Positions 1 to 6,980 of a stretch of 44,010 nt of DNA are shown piece after piece. The stretch covers positions 1-44,010 of the forward strand of contig QKJR01000058.1 in assembly GCA_003249215.1 (NCBI GenBank). The letters run 5' to 3'. The translations under genes and the position numbers were made by a program. The notes beneath the pieces are model-generated. The model worked only from the letters and a program-made list of their open reading frames with translations, searched no databases and had not been told where the DNA came from. Every line of letters starts with the position of its first letter. The first letter of the stretch is position 1. The DNA is from Rhodobacterales bacterium. GTDB taxonomy: Bacteria > Pseudomonadota > Alphaproteobacteria > Rhodobacterales > Rhodobacteraceae.

Positions 1-519
1 GGTGACGCCGCAGCCGATGTAGCAGATCTTCTCGAAGGGCGCGTCCTCGCGCACCTTGGCGAGCGCGATCTCGGGCATCACGGTGTGGTTCGCGAAGGTC
101 GAGCAGCCCATGTAGTGATAGATCGGCGTGCCATCGAGCATCGAAAACCGCGTCGTGCCGTCGGGCATCAGGCCCTGGCCTTGCGTCGAGCGGATCGCGG
201 TGCAGAGGTTCGTCTTCTGGCTCAGGCAGCTCGGGCATTGCCGGCATTCGGGGGTATAGAGCGGGATCACGTGATCGCCGGGCTTGAGCGTGGTCACACC
301 CTCGCCCACTTCGAGCACGATGCCCGCGCCCTCATGGCCCAGAATCGCCGGGAAGATCCCCTCCGGGTCGGCTCCCGACAACGTGAATTCGTCGGTGTGG
401 CAGATGCCGGTGGCCTTGATTTCCACCAGAACCTCGCCCGCCTTCGGCCCTTCGAGGTTCACTTCCATGATTTCAAGCGGTTTTCCCGGGGCAAGCGCCA
501 CTGCGGCACGGGTTCTCAT
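1..519 (-). CDS. frmA: S-(hydroxymethyl)glutathione dehydrogenase / class III alcohol dehydrogenase (5' part only)
   Basis: Zinc-dependent medium-chain dehydrogenase that oxidises S-hydroxymethylglutathione, the glutathione adduct of formaldehyde, in the cytoplasm. Only the first 173 codons are visible; the gene runs off the left edge. Catalytic zinc residues are in GICHTDEF (Cys40) and GHEGAG (His62-Glu63). The structural zinc lobe has four cysteines at about 92, 95, 98 and 106 ([15 protein letters not shown]), and its sequence is typical of class III rather than other zinc alcohol dehydrogenases. The ATG at 519 is preceded by GGAGGAATTCC, a good ribosome binding site. It is divergent from the I78 lipoprotein genes. 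The partner S-formylglutathione hydrolase would be expected beyond the edge, which cannot be checked. Confidence 0.95.
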   Translation of the reverse strand, partial: MRTRAAVALAPGKPLEIMEVNLEGPKAGEVLVEIKATGICHTDEFTLSGADPEGIFPAILGHEGAGIVLEVGEGVTTLKPGDHVIPLYTPECRQCPSCLSQKTNLCTAIRSTQGQGLMPDGTTRFSMLDGTPIYHYMGCSTFANHTVMPEIALAKVREDAPFEKICYIGCGVT

Positions 520-592
520 CTGGAATTCCTCCCTGTATAAAGTTGCGCGGAGACTGCGGCATGAAGGCCGCGAACGCAAGAATGGGTGCGAC

Positions 593-934
593 ATGTTGTT
601 CCGATTTTCCGTCATTGCCGCCGCGGCCCTGACGCTCGCCGCCTGCCAGTCCGAGCCCGCGGTCGAGCCCGCGCCGCTCGAACCCGTGCCGGTGCCGCAT
701 ATGACCGCGGCCGTCACCGATGGCGCGCTGCAGCAGCGCGAGCCCGACACCTGCCATGCGGTCGATTACGTCTCGGCGCTCGGCCAGCCTTCGAGCGTGA
801 TCCCCTCGCTCGGCATCACGCGGCCGATCAACGTGGTCGAATGGCGGGGCATCGAGCCGCAGGAATACAATCCCCAACGGATCGTCTTCCGGCTCGACGC
901 GAGCGGCAATATCTTCAACATCGACTGCGGCTGA
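593..934 (+). CDS. I78-family peptidase inhibitor lipoprotein
   Basis: A 113-residue predicted lipoprotein. The N-terminus has a hydrophobic stretch followed by the lipobox LAAC (Cys20), so it should be lipidated and held in the periplasm or outer membrane. After a Pro/Glu-rich linker, the C-terminal 60 residues match the inhibitor I78 fold: a DTCHA start, a GQPSS turn, ITRPINV, then [15 protein letters not shown] and a final DCG, with the two cysteines probably disulfide bonded. I78 proteins are small inhibitors of serine proteases; the target here is unknown. The ATG at 593 is chosen because it gives a proper signal peptide; the reading frame stays open further upstream but overlaps the frmA start. 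A second I78 gene follows after 4 nt. Confidence 0.82.
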   Translation: MLFRFSVIAAAALTLAACQSEPAVEPAPLEPVPVPHMTAAVTDGALQQREPDTCHAVDYVSALGQPSSVIPSLGITRPINVVEWRGIEPQEYNPQRIVFRLDASGNIFNIDCG

Positions 935-938
935 GCCG

Positions 939-1211
939 ATGAAACGGGCCTGCTGCGGGGCGGCGATGATGATGGCCGGGCTCGTCTCGGGTTGCGTCGA
1001 TGAGGCGGACCCGGCGCGGGCCGACACCTGCGGGGCTGCGGCGCTCGCGGGCTTCGTCGGCGGCCCGGCAAGCGCGCTCGAGGGGCAGACCGGCACCCAT
1101 CCGCTGCGGGTGATCGGACCCGATACGATGGTGGCGATGGACGCGGTCCCCGAACGGGTGAATGCCCATACCGATGCCGAGGGCATCGTCCTGCGCATCG
1201 TCTGCGGCTGA
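939..1211 (+). CDS. Second I78-family inhibitor lipoprotein
   Basis: A 90-residue protein that is a shorter paralogue of the gene just upstream. It has a short hydrophobic signal with a VSGC lipobox (Cys19). The mature part begins DTCGAAALAGFVGG and ends IVLRIVCG, the same cysteine-bracketed I78 pattern as its neighbour. HPLRVIGPDT aligns with the central [10 protein letters not shown] strand of the first copy. The stop of gene one and the start here are 4 nt apart, so the two are surely cotranscribed, and they probably arose by tandem duplication. Function as a protease inhibitor is inferred from the family only. Confidence 0.78.
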   Translation: MKRACCGAAMMMAGLVSGCVDEADPARADTCGAAALAGFVGGPASALEGQTGTHPLRVIGPDTMVAMDAVPERVNAHTDAEGIVLRIVCG

Positions 1212-1228
1212 TCGTGGGCCAATCGGCT

Positions 1229-1248
1229 GGCGCCCGGCCCCGGGCGCC
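1229..1248. terminator. Hairpin between convergent genes
   Basis: GGCGCCCG and CGGGCGCC form a perfect 8-bp stem around a GCCC loop. It sits in the 43-nt gap between the end of the I78 pair and the end of the convergent cytochrome gene. There is no U-tract on either side, so intrinsic termination is only possible. Confidence 0.4.
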
Positions 1249-1254
1249 ACCGCC

Positions 1255-1713
1255 TCACATCCGGAACCGGCCGTGGCAATCCTTGCAGGCGGCGCCCAGC
1301 GCCTGCATCGAGCTGCCGATCGCCTTGGCCGAGCCGGTCTCGAGCCCCATCGCCGCCTTGTAGAGCCGGTTCACCTTCTGCCGGAACTCGCCCGGGTTGT
1401 TCCAGATCTCGGCTAGCGCATCCGAACCCGGATCGAGCGCGCGATCCTCATAGAGCGGTTCGACTGCATCGGCGGTGGCGAGAATCGTCGCGGCCGCCTC
1501 TTCGGCGCGGGCCGCATCATAAGGCGCCTTGCCCGCGGCCATGTCGCCCAGAATCCCCGTCTGCTCCTTCAGAAGCTGCATCGCCTCGACGCGCTTCTTG
1601 ACCACCGGATCGGTCACCTCGGGCTTGGCGAGCGCCGCCCCCGCAACGAGGGCGAGCGCGAGCGCCGCAACCAGCGGGCGGCGGGCGGAGCGGAAACGGG
1701 GAAGATGGGACAC
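1255..1713 (-). CDS. Class II c-type cytochrome (cytochrome c'/c556 family)
   Basis: A 152-residue exported monohaem cytochrome. Residues 11-29 form a signal peptide ending AGAALA before the mature KPEV. The haem site lies at the extreme C-terminus as CKDCH (Cys143, Cys146, His147), which is the hallmark of class II cytochromes with a four-helix bundle. Met45 in RVEAMQLLKE is in the position that serves as sixth ligand in the c556 subgroup, so this may be a low-spin electron carrier rather than a gas-binding cytochrome c'. The GTG at 1713 is preferred because AAGGAG lies 10 nt upstream; an open frame extends to 1842 but adds a non-signal N-terminus. The physiological partner is not evident from the neighbours. 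Confidence 0.85.
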   Translation of the reverse strand: MSHLPRFRSARRPLVAALALALVAGAALAKPEVTDPVVKKRVEAMQLLKEQTGILGDMAAGKAPYDAARAEEAAATILATADAVEPLYEDRALDPGSDALAEIWNNPGEFRQKVNRLYKAAMGLETGSAKAIGSSMQALGAACKDCHGRFRM

Positions 1714-1744
1714 GGGGACGGCACTCCTTGGCGGGGTCGAAAGG

Positions 1745-1784
1745 GTTGCACGCAGGATGCCCCGGAACCAGGGGCGGGTGCAAC
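1745..1784 (-). promoter_or_regulatory. Nested inverted repeat in the 5' leader of the cytochrome gene
   Basis: GTTGCAC (1745-1751) pairs with GTGCAAC (1778-1784), and inside it GCCCC (1759-1763) pairs with GGGGC (1771-1775). It lies about 30-70 nt upstream of the GTG start, so it would be in the mRNA leader if the promoter is further upstream. Role unknown. Confidence 0.35.
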
Positions 1785-1840
1785 TCGCCCCCATGCCGCA
1801 CCCGCTCACATTCGCGCAAGCGGCGGCCGGGGACCGCGCC

Positions 1841-1868
1841 AAAGCAAAACCCCGCCCGAGGGGCGGGG
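1841..1868 (-). terminator. Intrinsic terminator read on the minus strand
   Basis: CCCCGCCC (1850-1857) pairs with GGGCGGGG (1861-1868) around a GAG loop. Read on the minus strand the stem is followed by TTTTGCTTT, a convincing U-tract. No coding gene ends just upstream of it on that strand, which is why a small RNA is suspected. Confidence 0.65.
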
Positions 1869-1940
1869 TGCTGGCGGAAGAGTTCCCGGCGGTGCGAACT
1901 GGGTGGGGGCTGTTGACCGCACCGCCGGGGCTTAGCGTTT
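1841..1940 (-). ncRNA. Possible small RNA or attenuated leader with its own terminator
   Basis: In the 393-nt gene-free stretch 1714-2106, the minus strand can form a perfect 12-bp stem, CCCGGCGGTGCG (1885-1896) with CGCACCGCCGGG (1918-1929). Its minus-strand loop is C-rich (CAGCCCCCACCCAG). It is followed after about 17 nt by a textbook intrinsic terminator at 1841-1868. No ORF of useful size covers it. A transcript of roughly 100 nt ending near 1841 is therefore plausible, either as a free-standing sRNA or as a premature-termination product upstream of the cytochrome gene. I could not match it to a known RNA family by eye and could not define a clear promoter. Confidence 0.38.
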
Positions 1941-2106
1941 TCCGCTGACACCGTTATCGCCCGGGATCGCGGCACGAAAAGGCAAGGCGTGGGGAATTTC
2001 GGCGGTCATTTCATGGCGAAAATCGGGCAGGATGGTCGATCCGTCCCCCCCGCGGCGACGCCCCGGCGGACTTGATTTGAGCGCGCCGCAATGTCACCAT
2101 TCCGTC

Positions 2107-2454
2107 ATGACGATCCAGTCGTTTCCCCCCGCGCCCGCCTCGCCCGCAGCCCCGCCGCAGGTCGCCTTCGACCGGCACGAGCTCGGGGTGATCCTCTCGC
2201 TCTATGGGCGGATGGTCGCGGCCGGGGAATGGCGCGACTATGGCATGAGTTTCCTGCGCGATGTGGCGGTCTTCTCGATCTTCCGGCGGGCGGCGGAGAA
2301 CCCGCTTTACCGGATCGAGAAGCGCCCCGCGCTGCGCCAGAAACAGGGGCTCTATGCGGTGATCGGGATGGACGGGCAAGTGCTCAAGCGCGGCCATGAC
2401 CTTTCGACCGTGCTGCGCGTGCTCGAACGCAAGCTGATCCGGCCCGTCGACTGA
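2107..2454 (+). CDS. DUF2794 domain protein
   Basis: A 115-residue cytoplasmic protein of unknown function. After a proline-rich N-terminus of about 17 residues it carries the conserved alphaproteobacterial DUF2794 core: FDRHELGVILSLYGRM, EWRDYG, AVFSIFRRAAE, PLYRIEKRP and a C-terminal LKRGHDLSTVLRVL. Length and composition match the family. The ATG at 2107 has no obvious Shine-Dalgarno, but it is the first ATG in frame giving a family-length protein. It converges on the NlpC/P60 gene with only 6 nt between the stops. Confidence 0.85.
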   Translation: MTIQSFPPAPASPAAPPQVAFDRHELGVILSLYGRMVAAGEWRDYGMSFLRDVAVFSIFRRAAENPLYRIEKRPALRQKQGLYAVIGMDGQVLKRGHDLSTVLRVLERKLIRPVD

Positions 2455-2460
2455 ACCGCC

Positions 2461-3288
2461 TCACCCCGGGCGCTTGGTCCCGTAGAACGGGCCCTCGCCT
2501 GCAGCCTCGATCCGCGCGAGGCAGGGCGCGATGCCCTCATAGGCCACGCTCATCGTATGGCCGTTGGCGTGGATCAGCCGCGCCTCATCGACCACCATCG
2601 CCACATGGCCGCGCCAGAACAAGAGATCGCCCCGGGCGGGCGCCGTGCCCTCGGGCAGGAAGGCGCCGAATTCGGCGCGCTGCAGATCCGAATCCCCCGC
2701 GCAGGTCCGCCCCGCGGCATGGAAGGCGACCTGCACGAGGCCCGAACAGTCGATCCCGTCATGGCTGTTGCCGCCCCAGAGATAGGGCGTGCCGAGAAAC
2801 CCCTCGGCGACCGCAACCGGATCGGGCGCGGGCGCCTCGAGCCGGGCGAGATGAACGCGCGGGATGAACCCCTCGGGCGTGCGGGCAAAGGCGCCCTCCT
2901 CGGCCAGAACCGCAACCCGCGCCCCGCAAGAGAGGCGCATCACCTCGCCGCGCGTGATCGAGGCCTCGGCATAGACATGGGTTGCGGGCGCGGCCACGCG
3001 GTGGGTGGCCGTCTGCGGTGCCCCGAGCGCCCCCTGCACGACCCAACCGCAATAGCCGTCCGCCGCCGCCTGCACGAAAGCATGATCGCCTTGCCGGTCG
3101 ATCAGCGTGACCTCGGCGCCAAACAGGACCTGCCGGTCGCGCAGCGCGCCGGGGGCGGGGCAGAGATCGGTGACCGGGGCCGCGATCCGCGCCGGCTCTC
3201 CGGCAGTGAAGGCCACGGCCTCGACCGCTCCGCGCAGGGCCTCGAGCGCGACACGGCCCGAAAACGGGGTCAGACGCCGGTCGCTCAT
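2461..3288 (-). CDS. NlpC/P60-family cell-wall hydrolase
   Basis: A 275-residue cysteine peptidase. Residues 30-150 look like two bacterial SH3-type segments (ending GWVVQGAL and GFIPRVHLARL), which would bind peptidoglycan. Residues 155-275 are the NlpC/P60 domain, with the nucleophile Cys181 in DGIDCSGL, His228 in WRGHVAMV, and a polar residue near HANGH (His240/Asn242). Such enzymes cleave D-Glu-meso-DAP bonds in muropeptides. No signal peptide is visible, so it may act in muropeptide recycling in the cytoplasm. The start overlaps the stop of the upstream M17 aminopeptidase (ATGA), so the two peptidases are translationally coupled and may degrade peptides in sequence. Confidence 0.9.
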   Translation of the reverse strand: MSDRRLTPFSGRVALEALRGAVEAVAFTAGEPARIAAPVTDLCPAPGALRDRQVLFGAEVTLIDRQGDHAFVQAAADGYCGWVVQGALGAPQTATHRVAAPATHVYAEASITRGEVMRLSCGARVAVLAEEGAFARTPEGFIPRVHLARLEAPAPDPVAVAEGFLGTPYLWGGNSHDGIDCSGLVQVAFHAAGRTCAGDSDLQRAEFGAFLPEGTAPARGDLLFWRGHVAMVVDEARLIHANGHTMSVAYEGIAPCLARIEAAGEGPFYGTKRPG

Positions 3289-4703
3289 AGTCCGAGCACC
3301 TCGGGCAGTGCGGCGAGGATCGCGCGCGCGCCCTGCCCCACGCCGCCCTTGGGCCGGCCCGGTTTCGCCGCCGGCTGCCAGCCGTAGATGTCGAAATGCG
3401 CAAAGCTCGTGGTCTCGGTCACGAAGCGGCGCAGGAAGAGCGCGGCGGTGATCGCGCCCGCCATGCCGCCCGAGGGCGCATTGTCCAAATCGGCAATCCC
3501 GGGTTCGATCAGCGCCTCATAGGGCTCCCAGAAGGGCAGCCGCCAGAGCGGATCGGCAACCTCGGCCGACGCCGTCCCGAGCGCCGCGGCGAGATCCTCG
3601 TCGTCGGTGAAGAAGGGGGGCACATCGGGCCCGAGCGCGACCCGCGCCGCCCCGGTCAGCGTCGCCATGCACAGGATCAGATCGGGGCATTCCTCATCCG
3701 CCGCGGCCAGCGCATCGGCGAGCACCAGCCGCCCCTCGGCATCGGTGTTGTTGATCTCGACCGTCAGCCCCTTGCGCGAGGTCAGAATATCCTGCGGGCG
3801 GAAGGCATCGCCCGAGACCGCGTTTTCCACCGCCGGGATCAGCACCCTGAGCCGCAGCGGCAGCGCAAGCGCCATGATCATATGCGCCAGCCCCAGAACG
3901 GTGGCCGCGCCCCCCATGTCCTTCTTCATCAGCCCCATCGAGGAGGCCGGTTTCAGATCGAGCCCGCCGGTGTCGAAACAGACCCCCTTGCCGACGAGCG
4001 TCAGCTCGGGCGTGCGCCCCTCGGCGTCGGCTGCCCCCCAGCGCAGCTCGATCAGCCGCGGCGCGCGCGGGCTTGCGCGCCCGACGGCGTGGATCAGCGG
4101 ATAGCCCTCCGCCAGCAAGTCATCTCCCACGACACTCGTCACCGCCGCCCCGTGGCGCGCCCCGAGCGCCCGCACCGCCGCCTCGAGCTCCTCCGGCCCC
4201 ATGTCATTGGCGGGCGTGTTGATCAGATCGCGGGTCAGCGCCTCACCCTCGGCAATCGCCTCGATCCGCGCGGCCGCGACGCCCGGCGGGCAGACGAGCC
4301 GGGCCGCAGGGGCGGCAACCGCGCTGTAGCGGTCGAACCGATAGCCTTCGAGCAACCAGCCGAGCGCCGCCTCTTCCGCCTCGGCCGGGCTCAGCGCACC
4401 TTCGATCCGCCAGGCGCCGGCCGGCAAACCCGCTGCCGCGAGACCGAGCGCGAAGCGCCCGCGCGCCCGTTTCGCTGCCGTGCCCATCCCGAACAGCGCC
4501 CCGACCGGCGCCCCCGCGGCCCCCGGCAGAAGACAGGTCTGGCCCAGAGCGCCCCGAAATCCCTGTGCCGCCGCCCAGGCCCGCGCGCCCGGATCGAGTG
4601 CACCGGGCAACTCCGCCCCCTCGGACAGCAGATAGAGCGGCAGGGCGGCGCCCTCTGACGGGGCAAAACGCAAGGCGGGGGAATTCGGATCAGCGGCGGT
4701 CAT
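3285..4703 (-). CDS. M17-family leucyl aminopeptidase
   Basis: A 472-residue dinuclear metal aminopeptidase that removes N-terminal residues from peptides in the cytoplasm. The C-terminal catalytic domain is intact: the metal- and substrate-binding VGKGVCFDTGGLDLK stretch, MKKDMGGAA, and the M17 signature NTDAEGRLVLADAL. The N-terminal 160 residues are the more variable M17 oligomerisation domain. The ATG at 4703 is preceded by AGGAG at 6 nt. A longer frame opens at 4901, but that part consists of an 18-nt tandem repeat and Pro/Arg-rich sequence and is unlikely to be translated. It is a PepA/PepB-type enzyme; a gene symbol cannot be fixed from sequence. Confidence 0.92.
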   Translation of the reverse strand: MTAADPNSPALRFAPSEGAALPLYLLSEGAELPGALDPGARAWAAAQGFRGALGQTCLLPGAAGAPVGALFGMGTAAKRARGRFALGLAAAGLPAGAWRIEGALSPAEAEEAALGWLLEGYRFDRYSAVAAPAARLVCPPGVAAARIEAIAEGEALTRDLINTPANDMGPEELEAAVRALGARHGAAVTSVVGDDLLAEGYPLIHAVGRASPRAPRLIELRWGAADAEGRTPELTLVGKGVCFDTGGLDLKPASSMGLMKKDMGGAATVLGLAHMIMALALPLRLRVLIPAVENAVSGDAFRPQDILTSRKGLTVEINNTDAEGRLVLADALAAADEECPDLILCMATLTGAARVALGPDVPPFFTDDEDLAAALGTASAEVADPLWRLPFWEPYEALIEPGIADLDNAPSGGMAGAITAALFLRRFVTETTSFAHFDIYGWQPAAKPGRPKGGVGQGARAILAALPEVLGL

Positions 4704-4761
4704 GGCGGCTCCTATCGGCTTCGCCCCGAGCCTAGCGCGCCGCGCGCCGCCCGCAAGAGCC

Positions 4762-4833
4762 GAGTGCCGAGAGGGGTCCGGGCGCGGCGCAGGCTCCGGG
4801 CGCCACTCAGGATACGGACGCCACGCAGGATCC
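4762..4833. repeat. Four degenerate 18-nt tandem repeats
   Basis: Units at 4762-4779, 4780-4797, 4798-4815 and 4816-4833. Units three and four match at 15 of 18 positions (GGGCGCCACTCAGGATAC and GGACGCCACGCAGGATCC), unit two matches unit four at 14 of 18, and unit one is eroded. They lie just upstream of the aminopeptidase start. The rest of the 229-nt gap to 4932 holds nothing I recognise. Confidence 0.6.
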
Positions 4834-4932
4834 CGCGGACTGAGCAAGCCCCCGCTGCCCTGCAAGCACCCGGTACATGAGAGCTCGGGCGCACTCGACA
4901 AGTTGCGCTGCGGCGCCGCGCGCCGCCCGGCC

Positions 4933-5313
4933 TCAACCGCGCATGTCGGCGAGATCCCAGACCGCGGTCAGCGACCGCTCGCCGATCCGCTGCAAGCGCG
5001 CGAGCACGGCGGCCTGCGCCACCTGATCGCCACGCGCCGCGCAATCACACAGATCGTTGGCCACGCGCATCAGCTGCACCATACCCACTTGACGCGCGAG
5101 CAGGCCGAGCGCCTCGGCCCCGCGCCGCATCACCTCGATCTGCCCGCTCCGCGCCGCCGCCTCGATCGCCGCCAGATGCACGGCGAGATCCTCGACCGCC
5201 GCACAGATTACCCGCTCGGCCGCGACGTCTCCAAGCTCGGCATAGAGCACGACAAGCCTGTCGGGATCGAGCCGGACCGGCTCTCTCACCCGAAAATTGC
5301 AGATCTCCACCAC
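4933..5313 (-). CDS. Small Hpt-like helical protein lacking the phospho-histidine
   Basis: A predicted 126-residue soluble helical protein. The stretch RRGAEALGLLARQVGMVQL (about 63-81) followed by MRVANDLCDCA has the spacing of a histidine phosphotransfer (Hpt) four-helix bundle, where the family has A-H-x-L-K followed by a glycine about eight residues on. Here glutamate (Glu67) stands where the phosphorylated histidine would be. It could therefore be a pseudo-Hpt or an unrelated helical protein. The start is uncertain: the ATG at 5352 has no ribosome binding site, while GTG codons at 5313 and 5310 follow GAGAGGGG at a good distance. It is transcribed alone, divergent from the carbonic anhydrase gene. 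Confidence 0.6.
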   Translation of the reverse strand: MVEICNFRVREPVRLDPDRLVVLYAELGDVAAERVICAAVEDLAVHLAAIEAAARSGQIEVMRRGAEALGLLARQVGMVQLMRVANDLCDCAARGDQVAQAAVLARLQRIGERSLTAVWDLADMRG

Positions 5314-5470
5314 GACAACCCCTCTCGCGAACCCAATCGTCTCAAACCCCATCCAACGCGGTGATCTTGGCCCGCAGGTCTCAAGAAAAGGTTGAAGGCG
5401 CCGTTTTCCCCTCTCGCACTTAGGAAAAATCCGGCCTATCTAGGTCAAAATCGTCCGAAAAGGTTTGCCC

Positions 5471-6121
5471 ATGAAAACCCATGTCCGGCCGCTCCCCTCC
5501 TATCTCGTGAGTCGTTATCAGGGATGGAGAGCCACCACCTATACCGAGAACAGCGCCTGGTACCGGCGCCTCGCCGACGAGGGCCAGCGCCCGCGCGCGA
5601 TGATCATTTCCTGCTGCGACTCGCGGGTCCATGTGACCTCGATGTTCGGCGCGGATACCGGCGAGTTCTTCAGCCACCGCAACATCGCGAACCTGGTGCC
5701 GCCGTTCAGCCCGGATGGCGATCACCACGGCACCTCGGCGGCGGTGGAATATGCGGTCAAGGCGCTCAAGGTCGCGCATCTGATCGTGATGGGCCACACC
5801 CAGTGCGGCGGCGTCGCGGGCTGCCATGCGATGTGTACGGGCCACGCGCCCGAGCTCGAGGAGAAGACCTCCTTCGTGGGCACCTGGCTCAACCTGCTGC
5901 GCCCGGGCTTCGAGCGCGTCAAGGAGGTGCCCGAGGCCGAGCGCGTCCGCGCCCTCGAACATGAGGCGGTGGTGATTTCTCTCGAGAACCTGCTCACCTT
6001 CCCCTTCGTCGCGGCCGCGGTCGAATCGGGCGACATGACGCTGCACGGGCTGATGAACGACATCGGCGACGGCACGTTGAGCCAGTACAACCCCGAGACC
6101 GGCATCTTCGAACCGATCTGA
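5471..6121 (+). CDS. Beta-class carbonic anhydrase
   Basis: A 216-residue zinc enzyme that interconverts CO2 and bicarbonate in the cytoplasm. Zinc ligands are Cys48 in the CxDxR motif (SCCDSR), His109 and Cys112 in GHTQCGG; Asp50-Arg52 form the catalytic dyad. HRNIANLVPP and GTSAAVEYAV are further family landmarks and the length is normal. The ATG at 5471 follows AAAAGG at 7 nt; a TTG two codons earlier is less likely. It stands alone, so the neighbours do not indicate a special use beyond bicarbonate supply for carboxylases. Confidence 0.95.
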   Translation: MKTHVRPLPSYLVSRYQGWRATTYTENSAWYRRLADEGQRPRAMIISCCDSRVHVTSMFGADTGEFFSHRNIANLVPPFSPDGDHHGTSAAVEYAVKALKVAHLIVMGHTQCGGVAGCHAMCTGHAPELEEKTSFVGTWLNLLRPGFERVKEVPEAERVRALEHEAVVISLENLLTFPFVAAAVESGDMTLHGLMNDIGDGTLSQYNPETGIFEPI

Positions 6122-6130
6122 CCCCTTTCC

Positions 6131-6159
6131 GGGGCGCGCGCCCGAGGTGGCGGCGCCCC
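6131..6159 (+). terminator. Possible terminator after carbonic anhydrase gene
   Basis: GGGGCGC (6131-6137) can pair with GCGCCCC (6153-6159) around a 15-nt loop, 10 nt after the stop codon. No U-tract follows directly, so the call is weak. Confidence 0.3.
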
Positions 6160-6247
6160 AACGCCCTCCGGGGCCCTTCGCGCATCTTTACCTTTTTTCA
6201 AGCGCGGCCTGCCAAGCTGGCGGAGTTGTTCTGTTCCGGTTGCGCTC

Positions 6248-6784
6248 ATGACCCAGCATCGTCTCGTCACCCTCCGTCTCTCGGCCGATCTGCTCGCCGC
6301 GATCGAAACCGAGGCACATCGGCGCGAGATCTCGCCGGCGCAAATGATCCGGACCGCCATCGTGGAAACGGTGCGGCGCAAGGGCGGCGACGAGAGCGGG
6401 GCGGCCCCGGGGAGAACGCCCTCGGGGAACTACATGCCCCGGCTCAGCCTGATTGCCGCGACCTTCGACGCCGCCACCGACTGGCTCGATCTGCAGACCC
6501 GCCTGCGCGCCGAGCGGCTCGTGCTGCGGCTGCATGAGGAAAGCTGGGGCAGCGAGGCGCGGATCGCGCTGCATGACTGGCCCGCCGACCGCTTCGTCAG
6601 TTGGCTCGAGGAAACCGGGCAGAGCCTGGCCGAGCTGATGATGCGATTTCGCGCACCCTTCCCGGGACAGATGCGCCGCGCGCCGATCGCCCTGCCGCCC
6701 GGTGCCTTCCGAGCGCTGCGCAGACGCTCGGCCCTGCGACTGGGCGAGGCGGACGCGGCGCAGGACGACGAACGCGCCGCCTGA
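6248..6784 (+). CDS. Ribbon-helix-helix domain protein with unknown C-terminal domain
   Basis: A 178-residue protein. Residues 4-45 (VTLRLSADLLAAIETEA, then EISPAQMIRTAIVETV) fit a ribbon-helix-helix DNA-binding domain: a short beta strand, a helix and a second helix beginning at a Ser-Pro. The rest, about residues 60-170, is not a family I recognise; it is Trp- and Leu-containing (WLDLQTRL, WPADRFVSWLEETG) and ends Arg-rich. RHH proteins are usually small repressors or antitoxins, but no toxin gene is adjacent, and the C-terminal part may bind an effector or another protein. The start has no strong ribosome binding site. Confidence 0.65.
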   Translation: MTQHRLVTLRLSADLLAAIETEAHRREISPAQMIRTAIVETVRRKGGDESGAAPGRTPSGNYMPRLSLIAATFDAATDWLDLQTRLRAERLVLRLHEESWGSEARIALHDWPADRFVSWLEETGQSLAELMMRFRAPFPGQMRRAPIALPPGAFRALRRRSALRLGEADAAQDDERAA

Positions 6785-6796
6785 CGAGCGCTGATT

Positions 6797-6842
6797 GCGC
6801 CCTCTGCGAGGGCGCCCGAGGGCGCCGCCCTGCGGGCGGCGC
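6797..6842. terminator. Twin perfect hairpins between convergent genes
   Basis: Two back-to-back hairpins share a TGC triloop. The first is GCGCCCTC (6797-6804) with GAGGGCGC (6808-6815); the second is GCGCCGCCC (6822-6830) with GGGCGGCGC (6834-6842). They begin 13 nt after the RHH gene and face the end of the MuiA-like gene. There is no U-tract, so termination is inferred from position and stem strength. Confidence 0.5.
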
Positions 6843-6980
6843 AACCCGATGCCCGACCGTCACGCCGCAGGCCGCAGGTCGCCACCTGCGCGGGCCCGAC
6901 CGGATTGTCCACCCCCGCCTCATGTTCGCGTGCGCGGCAGACTGCACGCGCAGTGCGGGAGGGCGTGGCGCGCTTGAGCT

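Noticed and set aside
4704..4901. N-terminal extension of the M17 aminopeptidase
   Set aside because: The added 66 residues are Pro/Arg-rich and come from a tandem repeat; the ATG at 4703 has a good ribosome site and fits family length.
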